This document shows positions 34,716 to 42,914 of a stretch of 64,000 nt of DNA, in pieces. The stretch is from a bacterium (GTDB lineage Bacteria; Planctomycetota; UBA1135; UBA2386), in contig JANSXC010000024.1 of the NCBI GenBank assembly GCA_024743115.1, forward strand, positions 40,865 through 104,864, given 5' to 3'. Within the stretch, counting starts at the first letter, position 1; the number at the start of each line of letters is the position of its first letter. A program made the translations under genes and the position numbers. The notes beneath the pieces were generated by a model. It was given only the letters and a program-made list of their open reading frames with translations. It was not told where the DNA came from and did no database searches.

Positions 34716-34930
34716 CGACGATCCTGTTGCTCCTGTTCTGCAGTCTCGTGCTCGTCGGTGGCTCGATCCTGCTCTTCGTGTTCTCCGCCCGCCAGGGCGA
34801 CTGCCACGAAGCCGAACGCCTCTGCCTAATGCCGCTCGAGGACGACGAAGTGACGTCGCCCGCGGATGCGGTGTCGGACTCCACTCAGCCAAACCCTCTC
34901 AGTTCTCAGGAGAGAACCACCAATGACTGA
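34712..34930 (+). CDS. ccoS: cbb3 oxidase maturation protein CcoS
   Basis: A 72-residue single-TM protein (about 4-25: ILLLLFCSLVLVGGSILLFVF) with the CcoS feature of a short N-terminus followed by a charged tail (SARQGDCHEAERLCLMPLEDD). CcoS is required for cofactor (haem and CuB) insertion into CcoN. The GTG start overlaps the ccoI stop and the end overlaps the ccoNO start by eight bases, so translation is coupled. The usual DxGQFDD motif is not obvious, so this is a divergent member, identified mainly by context and size. Confidence 0.8.
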   Translation: MTTILLLLFCSLVLVGGSILLFVFSARQGDCHEAERLCLMPLEDDEVTSPADAVSDSTQPNPLSSQERTTND

Positions 34931-37274
34931 CATGACCGTGAGCGAGACACGGCGCATCGTCTACGACGATGGCGCGGTTCGCGCCTTCGTCTGGGCCAGC
35001 GTGATCTGGGGCCTCATCGGCCTGCTCGTTGGGCTCGTGATCGCCCTGCAGTTGAGCTTTCCTTCGCTCAACTTCGACACCTCGTGGCTGACCTTCGGTC
35101 GCCTGCGTCCTCTGCACACCAACGCGGTGATCTTCGCGCTGGTCGGCAACATGATGTTTGCGGGCATCTACTACAGCTCGCAACGTCTGCTCAAGACCCG
35201 CATGGCTTCGGACCTGCTGACCCAGGTACATCTGTGGGGTTGGCAGATCATCATCCTCGGCGCGGCGATCACACTGCCGCTCGGGATCACGCAGTCGAAG
35301 GAATACGCGGAGCTCGAGTGGTTCCTCGACATCCTTGTTGCGGTGGTGTGGGTCGCGTTCGCGATCAACTTCTTCTGGACGCTCGCGATCCGGAACGAGA
35401 AGAACCTCTACGTCGCGATCTGGTTCTACATCTCGACGATCCTGACGATCGCAGTGCTCTACATCGTCAACAACCTCGCGCTGCCCGTCACCGGCACGAA
35501 GAGCTACGGCATCTTCAGCGGTGCGCAGGACGCGTTGACGCAGTGGTGGTACGGCCACAACGCGGTGGCGTTCTTCCTGACGACGCCGATCTTGGGAATC
35601 ATGTACTACTTCCTGCCGAAGGCGGCAGGACGGCCGGTGTTCTCGTACCGGCTGTCGATCGTCCACTTCTGGGCGCTCGTGTTCATCTACATCTGGGCCG
35701 GGCCACACCACCTGCTGAACACGGCGCTGCCCGACTGGGCGCAGTCGCTGGGCATGCTGTTCAGTCTCATGCTCTGGGCGCCGTCCTGGGGCGGCATGCT
35801 CAACGGCCTGCTGACGCTGCGCGGTGCGTGGCACAAGGTCAGAACGGACCCGGTGCTCAAGTTCTTCGTCGCCGGCGTGACGTTCTACGGCATGGCGACG
35901 TTCGAAGGCCCGCTGCTGTCGATCAAGGCCGTCAGCGCGCTGGGGCACTACACGGACTGGATCATCGGTCACGTGCACAGCGGGGCGCTCGGTTGGAACG
36001 GCTTCATGGCCGCGGGCATGTTCTACTGGCTCGTTCCCAGACTGTTCGGGACCAAGCTCTACAGCACGAAGCTCGCCGACTACCACTTCTGGATCGGCAT
36101 GTTCGGCATCCTGCTCTACGTCGCCGCGATGTGGGTCTCGGGCATCAGCCAGGGCCTCATGTGGCGCGCCGAGACGCCGGACGGCGGCCTGCAGTATCTG
36201 GACTGGAGCCAGATCCTCAACAGCCAGCAGATGATGTATTACGCCCGCAGCATCGGCGGCGGGATGTTCGTCGTGGGCTGGTTGATGATGGTGATCAACC
36301 TCGTGTTCACCGCGATGTCGGGCAAGAGGACGAACGTGGAGGTCGAGGTCACGGTGATGAAGCCCGTGACGCTCGAAGAGGCGCCGGGCACCTGGGCCTT
36401 CCTCAAGAGCCGCCCCGTGATCCTCACCGCGATCGGCATGATCGCGGCGACGTTCTTCGCGATGCCGAGCATCGGTCTCGCGGTGGTCGGGTTCATCATG
36501 CTGGCCGCGATCGTGATGTTCGTCGCCGGCATGCTGTTCAACACGACCGGCAAGGGCAAACACTCGTGGCACGAGCAGCTCGAGCGACGCCCGCTGGCGT
36601 TCTCGGTACTGACTTTGGTCGCGGTGCTCGTTGGTGGTGTCTATGAGCTGCTGCCGGGTCTCGTCACCGACAAGGAGGTGCCGCTCGCGGCCAACGGCGA
36701 ACGCACGGTCGAGCCCTACACGGCGCTCGAGCTCACGGGGCGCGACATCTACGTTCGCGAGGGCTGCTACGTCTGCCACTCGCAGATGATCCGACCGTTC
36801 CGCAGCGAGTTCCTGCGCTACGGCGCGCCGAGCCGCATCGAGGAGTCGATGTGGGATCACCCGTTCCAGTGGGGCAGCAAGCGCACGGGGCCGGACCTCG
36901 CGCGCATCGGCCTCAAATACGGCGCGCTGTGGCACTGGGATCACATGCTCAACCCTCGTGACGTGGTCGAGCAGTCGATCATGCCGTCCTACCCGTGGCT
37001 CTACGACAACCAGGCCGAAGCCGGCATCGCGGCGGACAAGATGGGCGTGCTCAAGAGGCTCGGGGTGCCCTACACCGACGAGCAGATCCAGAACGCCAAG
37101 GCCGACTACGACCGCCAGGCGGCCGAGGTCGTGGCCGAACTCAAGACGACCGGCAAGGTCGATGCTCCGGGTGACACCGAGATCATCGCGCTGATCGCCT
37201 ACTTGCTCCGGCTCGGCAAGAACCTCGAGCCAGCGGTTGGTGCCCAGCAGGCCAGCATCCAGGGAGGTAAGTGA
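34923..37274 (+). CDS. ccoNO: cbb3-type cytochrome c oxidase, fused subunits I and II (CcoN-CcoO)
   Basis: A 783-residue fusion. Residues ~1-520 are CcoN, the haem-copper catalytic subunit with about 12 TM helices; haem and CuB ligand histidines are seen in LRPLHTNAVIF, WYGHNAVAFFLTTP, GPHHLLNT and GHVHSGALGWNG. A further TM helix and then CcoO (~550-783) follow, with the haem c site CYVCH (about 615-620) and MIRPFRSE. The enzyme reduces O2 with high affinity and pumps protons. Fusions of ccoN and ccoO occur in Bacteroidetes and Planctomycetota. The start has a strong Shine-Dalgarno (AGGAGAG at 34908). Separate stand-alone ccoN and ccoO genes are absent here. Confidence 0.93.
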   Translation: MTDMTVSETRRIVYDDGAVRAFVWASVIWGLIGLLVGLVIALQLSFPSLNFDTSWLTFGRLRPLHTNAVIFALVGNMMFAGIYYSSQRLLKTRMASDLLTQVHLWGWQIIILGAAITLPLGITQSKEYAELEWFLDILVAVVWVAFAINFFWTLAIRNEKNLYVAIWFYISTILTIAVLYIVNNLALPVTGTKSYGIFSGAQDALTQWWYGHNAVAFFLTTPILGIMYYFLPKAAGRPVFSYRLSIVHFWALVFIYIWAGPHHLLNTALPDWAQSLGMLFSLMLWAPSWGGMLNGLLTLRGAWHKVRTDPVLKFFVAGVTFYGMATFEGPLLSIKAVSALGHYTDWIIGHVHSGALGWNGFMAAGMFYWLVPRLFGTKLYSTKLADYHFWIGMFGILLYVAAMWVSGISQGLMWRAETPDGGLQYLDWSQILNSQQMMYYARSIGGGMFVVGWLMMVINLVFTAMSGKRTNVEVEVTVMKPVTLEEAPGTWAFLKSRPVILTAIGMIAATFFAMPSIGLAVVGFIMLAAIVMFVAGMLFNTTGKGKHSWHEQLERRPLAFSVLTLVAVLVGGVYELLPGLVTDKEVPLAANGERTVEPYTALELTGRDIYVREGCYVCHSQMIRPFRSEFLRYGAPSRIEESMWDHPFQWGSKRTGPDLARIGLKYGALWHWDHMLNPRDVVEQSIMPSYPWLYDNQAEAGIAADKMGVLKRLGVPYTDEQIQNAKADYDRQAAEVVAELKTTGKVDAPGDTEIIALIAYLLRLGKNLEPAVGAQQASIQGGK

Positions 37275-37275
37275 G

Positions 37276-37458
37276 ATGTGGAAAGCGTTATTTGCAGATG
37301 GGTCGCTGTTCACGCTGCCCATCGTCGGGATGTGCATCTTCATCGCGATCTTCCTCGCGGTGCTGGTGCGCGTGATGCAGCGGTCTCGCAAACCGCAGTA
37401 CGACCACATGTCCACCTTGCCGCTCGATGACGACGCGGGCGAAGGAGTAGCACGATGA
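37276..37458 (+). CDS. ccoQ: cbb3 oxidase small subunit CcoQ-like protein
   Basis: A 60-residue membrane peptide between ccoNO and ccoP. One TM helix (about 11-35, FTLPIVGMCIFIAIFLAVLVRVM) is followed by a charged tail with KPQYDHMSTLPLDDD, the CcoQ/FixQ layout. The ATG has an excellent Shine-Dalgarno (AGGGAGG at 37261-37267, 8 bases upstream), and its end overlaps the start of ccoP. CcoQ helps stabilise the oxidase complex. Sequence identity cannot be judged from a protein this small; assignment rests on context. Confidence 0.8.
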   Translation: MWKALFADGSLFTLPIVGMCIFIAIFLAVLVRVMQRSRKPQYDHMSTLPLDDDAGEGVAR

Positions 37459-38060
37459 GCGTCGAAGACGTCCGGGCAGCAGATGTTCGCGCCCACACGT
37501 TCGATGGGATCGAGGAGTTCGACAACCGGCTGCCCAATTGGTGGCTGTGGACGTTCTACCTCGCCTGCATCTTCTCGGTCGGTTACTGGGTGCACTACCA
37601 CACGCTGGGTACCGGTGACTCGCCGACCGACGAGTACAACATCGCGCAGGCCGAGGCTGCCGCGTTGTCGTTGAAGCGCGCGCGGGAGAACCCCGTCACC
37701 AACGAGAGCCTGATCGAGCTGTCGAAGAACCCTGAGATCATCAAGGAGGGGCGCAAGATCTTCGAGAACCCGCAGCTCTGTGCGCAGTGCCACAACGCGA
37801 GCGGCAATGGCAACATCGGCCCGAACCTGACTGACGAGCACTGGGTCTACGGCAATTCCCCGATGGACATCTACGAAACGATCCTCAAGGGGCGGGCGAC
37901 CGACCCCGAGAAGGGCTACGTCGGTGGGATGCAGGCGTGGGAGGCGAAAGGCCCGGAGTTCGTGCAGACAGTGACGGCCTATGTGTTGTCGATCATGCAC
38001 ACGAACGTGTCCGGCAAGGCGCCGGAGGCGAACGCGAAGAAGCTGCCCAAGAGTTTCTGA
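37455..38060 (+). CDS. ccoP: cbb3 oxidase cytochrome c subunit CcoP (single haem)
   Basis: A 201-residue membrane-anchored cytochrome c. The N-terminal helix (about 29-48) anchors it, and the conserved segment before it (FDGIEEFDNRLPNWWLW) is the standard CcoP N-domain. Only one CxxCH is present (Cys109, Cys112, His113, with CAQCHNASG). Canonical CcoP carries two haem c sites, so this is a shorter mono-haem form. A probable Met ligand lies near GGMQAW (about 160). It passes electrons from soluble cytochrome c to CcoO/CcoN. Confidence 0.88.
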   Translation: MSVEDVRAADVRAHTFDGIEEFDNRLPNWWLWTFYLACIFSVGYWVHYHTLGTGDSPTDEYNIAQAEAAALSLKRARENPVTNESLIELSKNPEIIKEGRKIFENPQLCAQCHNASGNGNIGPNLTDEHWVYGNSPMDIYETILKGRATDPEKGYVGGMQAWEAKGPEFVQTVTAYVLSIMHTNVSGKAPEANAKKLPKSF

Positions 38061-38079
38061 ACGATCGGGTTTCTGAACG

Positions 38080-39552
38080 ATGAGCACTGGTCCGGCTTCG
38101 ACCGAAGAAGAGAGCGTGACGAACGACTCCGTACAACGCCCGAAGGTCGTCAAGGGGCGCGCGCCGACGCAGCGCCCTGACGTCGACACCCTGTTCAGCA
38201 TCAACGCCGACGGGTCGCGCAACGCGATCCACCCGGCGGATGTGAAGGGGCGGTTCCAGGTGCGCAAGCATCTGCTCTGGTACCTGATGCTCGCGATCTA
38301 CGTGGCGATGCCCTGGGTCACGATCGGTGGGCATCCCGCGCTGCTGATCGATATCGAGCACCGGCACTTCTACCTGTTCGGTTTCACGTTCAACGCGCAG
38401 GACTTCTGGTTCGCGTTCTTCTTCGTCACCGGCCTGGGGTTCACCCTGTTCGTCGTCGCGGCGCTGTTCGGTCGCGTGTGGTGTGGCTACGCGTGTCCGC
38501 AGACCGTGTTTCTCGAGGGCGTGTTCCGCCGGATCGAACGCTGGATCGAGGGGCCGGCTGCCAGTCGGGCACGGCTCGACAAGGCGCCGATGACCGCGTC
38601 CAAGCTGATGCGGCGCGGCCTCAAGATGGTCGTGTTCTTCGCGCTCGCGGCGATCATCACGCACTCGTTCCTCGGTTACTTCGTGCCGGTCGCAGACGTC
38701 GTCGAGGCGATGACCTCGTCACCGGCCGCGAACCCGGTCGCGTTCACGTTCATCGCGATCTCCACGCTGGTCCTGTTCGTCAACTTCACGTGGTTCCGTG
38801 AGCAGCTGTGCATCGTCGTGTGTCCCTACGGCCGTTTGCAGGGGGCGCTCTACGACGCCGACACCGTGATCGTCGGTTACGACGCCCGCAGGGGCGAGCC
38901 GCGCGGTTCTGCTACCACGGCGGGGGCCGGTGACTGCGTCGACTGCTTCCGCTGTGTCGCGGTGTGCCCGACGGGCATCGATATCCGCAACGGTACCCAG
39001 CTCGAATGTGTCGGCTGCGCCAACTGCATCGACGCGTGCGATGCGGTGATGGACAAGCTCGGGCGACCCAAGGGGCTCGTGCGCTATGACAGCCAGCGTG
39101 GCCTCGAAACCGGCGTTCGCAAGTTCTTCCGCGGGCGTGTCGTGCTCTACGTCGTGCTCTTGCTGCTCGGGGTCGGAGCGTTCTCTCTCGCGGCAACGAC
39201 GCGCCGCCCGTTCGACGCTGAACTCAGCCGCGCGCGCGGCAGCTCCTACACGATCGACCAGGATCGCATCCACAACGTCTTCGAGCTGCACCTGGTCAAC
39301 AAACGACCCGAAGAGCGCCAGTTCGTCATCGAACCCGTCGCGGTCGCCGGGGTCGAGGTGACGCTCGGCATGCGCGAAGTGACCCTCGCAACTCTCGCAG
39401 ACCTGCGCGTCCCGATCCACGTTTTCATTGCCGAGGACAAGTTTCAGCGCGGCATGAAGCTCGAGCTGCGCGTTCGCTGCCTCGATGCGGACGGCCAGCT
39501 CGACGTCGAGCGACCGGCTACGGCACCGTTGTTGGGTCCGCGTCGCCGCTGA
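38080..39552 (+). CDS. ccoG: Cytochrome c oxidase accessory protein CcoG
   Basis: A 490-residue membrane iron-sulfur protein (RdxA/FixG family), thought to reduce copper during cbb3 assembly. There are about four or five TM helices, a VWCGYACPQTVF motif (near residue 135), then CIVVCPYGRLQ, and two ferredoxin-like clusters: CVDCFRCVAVCPTG and CVGCANCIDACDAV. The C-terminal ~110 residues form an Ig-like beta domain (FELHLVNKRPEERQFVI, VPIHVFIAE). It follows ccoP by 20 bases and ends the oxidase operon. Confidence 0.92.
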   Translation: MSTGPASTEEESVTNDSVQRPKVVKGRAPTQRPDVDTLFSINADGSRNAIHPADVKGRFQVRKHLLWYLMLAIYVAMPWVTIGGHPALLIDIEHRHFYLFGFTFNAQDFWFAFFFVTGLGFTLFVVAALFGRVWCGYACPQTVFLEGVFRRIERWIEGPAASRARLDKAPMTASKLMRRGLKMVVFFALAAIITHSFLGYFVPVADVVEAMTSSPAANPVAFTFIAISTLVLFVNFTWFREQLCIVVCPYGRLQGALYDADTVIVGYDARRGEPRGSATTAGAGDCVDCFRCVAVCPTGIDIRNGTQLECVGCANCIDACDAVMDKLGRPKGLVRYDSQRGLETGVRKFFRGRVVLYVVLLLLGVGAFSLAATTRRPFDAELSRARGSSYTIDQDRIHNVFELHLVNKRPEERQFVIEPVAVAGVEVTLGMREVTLATLADLRVPIHVFIAEDKFQRGMKLELRVRCLDADGQLDVERPATAPLLGPRRR

Positions 39553-39960
39553 GAGCGAAGCCGAAGCGGCGACGTTGGGGGGGGGGAGGTCTGCAAGTGG
39601 TGATTGGCGGCAAGTTGCCACGGGGCTTCGTGCTCCGAGATCAATCACCGCACCTGCACCCGCGTATCGAATCTCGCCCCAGTCGGCGCCTATCAGCGTT
39701 GCTGACTTGGCGGTCATTGGCATGGTCACTGCAGGCCGAGCCGCAAAACCAAGTACGCCCCATCCCCGCGGCAGCGCAGGAGATGCAACACGCGGGTCAC
39801 CCCGGTCGATGGGGTAGGGTTGACGGCGGATCGCAACCTCGGGATCGTGGAATACGATCTCCGGACTGCCTGGAGCCCGTGCTTGCAAGTTCCGACTTCC
39901 GATCGCGGGTCGGCGGCCGTTACCGTGTCGATCTCACATCGAGCCAACCCAAGGAGCCTC
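39553..39960. other. Intergenic region, no gene found; G10 run
   Basis: No convincing gene was found in these 408 bases. A run of ten G (39577-39586) stands near the 3' end of ccoG. Just upstream of the next gene, AAGGAGCC (39950-39957) is a good ribosome-binding site for the ATG at 39961. TTGAC near 39826 could be part of a -35 element, but no matching -10 was found at the right spacing. Confidence 0.5.
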
Positions 39961-41058
39961 ATGCAGTCTCGCATCTCGGTCTCGTGTCTGTTCGCCGCAG
40001 CTACCATCGCGAGTAGCCTCGCCGCTCAGCGGAACCCGTTCGTCTTCTTCCCGCAGGATCCCGAACGGCAGGCCATCACGTCGGCGTCGTTCGTCGGTCG
40101 CCCGGACTGGAACAACGCCGCCGAGGGCTTTCAGGAGCTCAACAGCGATTGGTTCCGCGGCATCGGTGACGAAGGCGGTTCGTGCCTTGCCTACGGCTTC
40201 TACCATTGGGCGGCCGACGAGGACGTCTCGACCTCGGAGACCTACGGAGTCGTGTTGCGCAACGCTGACCCGGTCACTGGCCTGATCGATCCGACCGCGG
40301 CCGGTGAGATCGTGCGGATTTCGGGTCTGACGACGCCGTCGAGCCCGGCCGGTGGCCGCGGCTCGTGGATCATGACCGATATCTTCACCACGCCCGCGGC
40401 GTTGCCGTGCACCGACACCTGGTTCATGGGCGTCGACTGCCCGGCCAACCCGGCCTGGCCGACTACCGATGGCCATGCGTTGTGGCGGGCCGACACGCCG
40501 TCGGCGAGCACTGCGGCCGTCGGCGAGAACCCGCGCGCTGGCGCGCCCGATGCCAACTGGACCGTCACTCCCGGCGGCAACGTGTTCAGCAACGGCTGGT
40601 CGTACATCCTCGGCGTGCTGACCGAGACTCCGTCGCTGCACGTCGGCGGTCTCGATCCCAACAACTCCCGGCAGGGACAAGCGCTGCCGTTGATGCAGGC
40701 CAACATCGGGCTCAACGGACTGTTCCCCGATGTCAGTGGTGCCCCGCGGTCCGACGGCATCACACTGCGGGTCCAGGACAACGCCGTGCCCGCCGGTCTG
40801 GCGTTCTTCGCGGCGACTCCGTTCTACGGCGCTTCGCCGATTCCGTTCGGCAGCTTCGGTCAATTGCACCTCGACATCGTCAGCTCGGTAACGCTCGGGT
40901 TCGCGCCGATGGCGGGGGGTGCCGTCGAGTTCGCGGTGTTCGCGCCGGGGTCGATCGCGCCGGGCTTTGCCGGCACGACGTTGCGCTTCCAGGCGGTCGT
41001 GCTCGATCCGGCGACCGGTGGGGCGCAGTTCACCAACGCCCAGGCGACGGAGCTCTGA
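39961..41058 (+). CDS. Secreted protein of unknown function
   Basis: A 365-residue exported protein: the signal peptide spans about residues 1-22 (MQSRISVSCLFAAATIASSLAAQ). It has no known domain; the chain is rich in Trp, Gly, Asn and Pro turns, with a repeated NP/WPTTDGHALW style typical of planctomycete secreted proteins that have beta-sandwich folds. Several Cys residues (SCLAYGF, ALPCTDTW, GVDCPANP) may form disulfides. The strong Shine-Dalgarno AAGGAG supports the start. It is followed by a coupled small exported protein (TGATG overlap). Confidence 0.65.
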   Translation: MQSRISVSCLFAAATIASSLAAQRNPFVFFPQDPERQAITSASFVGRPDWNNAAEGFQELNSDWFRGIGDEGGSCLAYGFYHWAADEDVSTSETYGVVLRNADPVTGLIDPTAAGEIVRISGLTTPSSPAGGRGSWIMTDIFTTPAALPCTDTWFMGVDCPANPAWPTTDGHALWRADTPSASTAAVGENPRAGAPDANWTVTPGGNVFSNGWSYILGVLTETPSLHVGGLDPNNSRQGQALPLMQANIGLNGLFPDVSGAPRSDGITLRVQDNAVPAGLAFFAATPFYGASPIPFGSFGQLHLDIVSSVTLGFAPMAGGAVEFAVFAPGSIAPGFAGTTLRFQAVVLDPATGGAQFTNAQATEL

Positions 41059-41531
41059 TGCGGCTGGCGGTCGCGCTGCTGCTCGCGATCGCGGCCGGTG
41101 CGGTGATCGTCGCGGTCGGCCGATGGGCGAGCGACGACGGTGCGTCTGGCGGCGCGGCTCCGGTCAGGGCCGAGGCTCGGGACCGGGGTGAGGCGGATCA
41201 GCGTGAGCCGGTCGAGCCGGCTGTTGCCGTCGAGCCGATCCAGCGTCCCCGTGCCGCGACGGCCACGGCACGGCTCGAACTCCCGGACGGCAGTCATGTC
41301 GAGCCGCTGAACGGCGTTTCCGGTCGGCTGTCGCTGACGGGTCACTGGGGCAACCGGCCCTGGAGCCCGATCGTCGGCGTCGAGCGCTCGGACCGTGGTG
41401 TCGATTGGTACGTGCACGCCGATGGCACGCGCTCGACGACCGAGATGAAGTGGCGATCAGATCTCGGTCGGAAGGACGCCATGGTGCGTCTGGCCGTGCC
41501 GCAGCACGGGACGCCGGCAATCAAGCGCTAG
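41058..41531 (+). CDS. Small exported or membrane-anchored protein, unknown family
   Basis: A 157-residue protein with an N-terminal hydrophobic segment (about 1-20, MRLAVALLLAIAAGAVIVAV) that could be a signal peptide or anchor. A Glu/Arg/Val-rich linker (about 30-75) leads to a compact beta-rich domain (about 78-157, with TARLELPDGSHVEPLNG and LSLTGHWGNRPWSP). The ATG overlaps the stop of the preceding secreted gene (TGATG), so the two are translated together. Function unknown. Confidence 0.55.
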   Translation: MRLAVALLLAIAAGAVIVAVGRWASDDGASGGAAPVRAEARDRGEADQREPVEPAVAVEPIQRPRAATATARLELPDGSHVEPLNGVSGRLSLTGHWGNRPWSPIVGVERSDRGVDWYVHADGTRSTTEMKWRSDLGRKDAMVRLAVPQHGTPAIKR

Positions 41532-41559
41532 CCGCATACGCAGGTCGTTGAACAGCCTG

Positions 41560-42807
41560 CTAGCCTCCGCCAGTCTCCTTGACCCGCGGCAGGAAGAAGC
41601 GAAACGTCGTCCCGACGTTAGGTGCGGTCTCGACTTCGAGCCGACCACCGTAGCCCTCGATGATGCTCTTGCTGATCGACAACCCGAGGCCGGTGCCGCC
41701 GCGTGCCCGCTTCGTCGTTACGAACGGCTCGAAGATGCGGTCGCCGAGGCCTTCCGGGAGGCCGGGGCCGTTGTCCGAGACGCTCATTTGCGCTTCGTCC
41801 TTCGTGGCGTCGGCGCGAAGCGTCACCTCGCGCGGCTCCGACTGCGGTTGCACGGCGTCCTTGGCGTTCATGATCAAGTTGAGCAGGACCTGCTGGATCT
41901 GCTGGGGTCGGGCGAGGACTTGCGGCAGGTCGTCGGGCACCTCCACCCGCAGTCGGATGCCGTGCCGTTTGAGGTTCTCGCCGACGAGGCGGAGTGTGCG
42001 TTGGACGACTTCCTGCAGTGACGTTTCCTGCGGCGTGTCCTGGTCGTCGCGGGCGAACTGCAGCAGGTCGCGCACGATCTCCGCGATTCGCTGGCCTTCT
42101 TCGATGATGTCGCGGCTGTTGAGCTCCGGGTCGTCGCCGTCCTGGATCAACTGCGCGCAGTTGATCATCGTGTTGATCGGGTTGTTGACCTCGTGGGCGA
42201 CACCGGCTGCGAGCTCGCCGACCGCCGCGAGGCGTTCCGCCTGGGTCAGCTTGCGCTGCATCTCGTTGCGCTCGGAGAGATCGCTCAGGATCGCCGTGAA
42301 GAAGGTCTGGCCGTCGACCTCGCCCTCGCCGACCGAGAGCGCGATCGGGAACGTGGAGCCATCTCGGTGGCGGCCGACGACTTCCCGGCCGATCCCGATG
42401 ATCCGGCGTTCACCCGTTTCGCGGTAGCGCCTGAGGTAGCCGTCGTGCTCGTCGCGAAACGGATTGGGCATCAGGATGCGGACGTTCTGACCGATCGCCT
42501 CACCTGCGTCCCAGCCGAACATCTTCTCCGCGGCGGCGTTGAACGTCTCGATCGTGCCGGTCGCGCTGGTGGTCACGATGCCCTCGGTTGCGGTTTCGAT
42601 CACGGCGTCGCCGCGGGCGGCCGAGGCGGCGATGCGTTGGCCCGAGATCCGGCGTTGCAGCAGCGCCAGGAGGCCGGCGGCCATGCTGGCGCCACCGAGC
42701 GTTGCCGCGAGGATCGACAGCGACGGATTCGTCAGCCGTGTCGCCAGCAGGACGAGGGCGAAACCGATCAGGGCGCAACCCGCCGCCAGGCTCCGAGTCC
42801 GGATCAT
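41560..42807 (-). CDS. FixL-like PAS histidine kinase without the haem-binding histidine
   Basis: About 415 residues (ATG 42807). Two N-terminal TM helices (~5-50) are followed by one PAS domain (~70-180), then HisKA with the phospho-acceptor His (~205, VAHEVNNP) and a HATPase domain with N, G1 (DNGPGLP) and G2 (GGTGLGLSI) boxes. In the PAS domain the block IIGIGREVVGRHRDGSTFP matches FixL closely, but the FixL haem ligand His, just before IIGIG, is Arg here, so it should not bind haem like FixL. The kinase may sense another signal. It is divergent from the receiver-kinase gene and 2 kb from the cbb3 operon. Confidence 0.85.
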   Translation of the reverse strand: MIRTRSLAAGCALIGFALVLLATRLTNPSLSILAATLGGASMAAGLLALLQRRISGQRIAASAARGDAVIETATEGIVTTSATGTIETFNAAAEKMFGWDAGEAIGQNVRILMPNPFRDEHDGYLRRYRETGERRIIGIGREVVGRHRDGSTFPIALSVGEGEVDGQTFFTAILSDLSERNEMQRKLTQAERLAAVGELAAGVAHEVNNPINTMINCAQLIQDGDDPELNSRDIIEEGQRIAEIVRDLLQFARDDQDTPQETSLQEVVQRTLRLVGENLKRHGIRLRVEVPDDLPQVLARPQQIQQVLLNLIMNAKDAVQPQSEPREVTLRADATKDEAQMSVSDNGPGLPEGLGDRIFEPFVTTKRARGGTGLGLSISKSIIEGYGGRLEVETAPNVGTTFRFFLPRVKETGGG

Positions 42808-42820
42808 GACCAAAAACTAC

Positions 42821-42854
42821 ACCTTGTCGCGCAGATACCGTCTACGACAAAGGT
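42821..42854. promoter_or_regulatory. Inverted repeat between divergent signalling genes
   Basis: ACCTTGTCG (42821-42829) and CGACAAAGGT (42845-42854) pair with one extra T, around a 15-base spacer. They lie in the 107-bp gap between the divergent kinase (start 42807) and receiver-kinase (start 42915) genes. A dimeric regulator or a leader hairpin could use it. Confidence 0.5.
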
Positions 42855-42914
42855 GATAGCCAGCTACGCACATCGGCCCGTGGGCAGCCGGGGGGCGAAC
42901 TCGAAGATACCGAC

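Noticed and set aside
34899..38267. Very long minus-strand open frame (over 1100 codons) across the cbb3 operon
   Set aside because: It is the antisense shadow of ccoNO, ccoQ, ccoP and ccoG in GC-rich DNA; composition is Arg/His/Asp-rich with no domain, while the plus strand has clear conserved genes.
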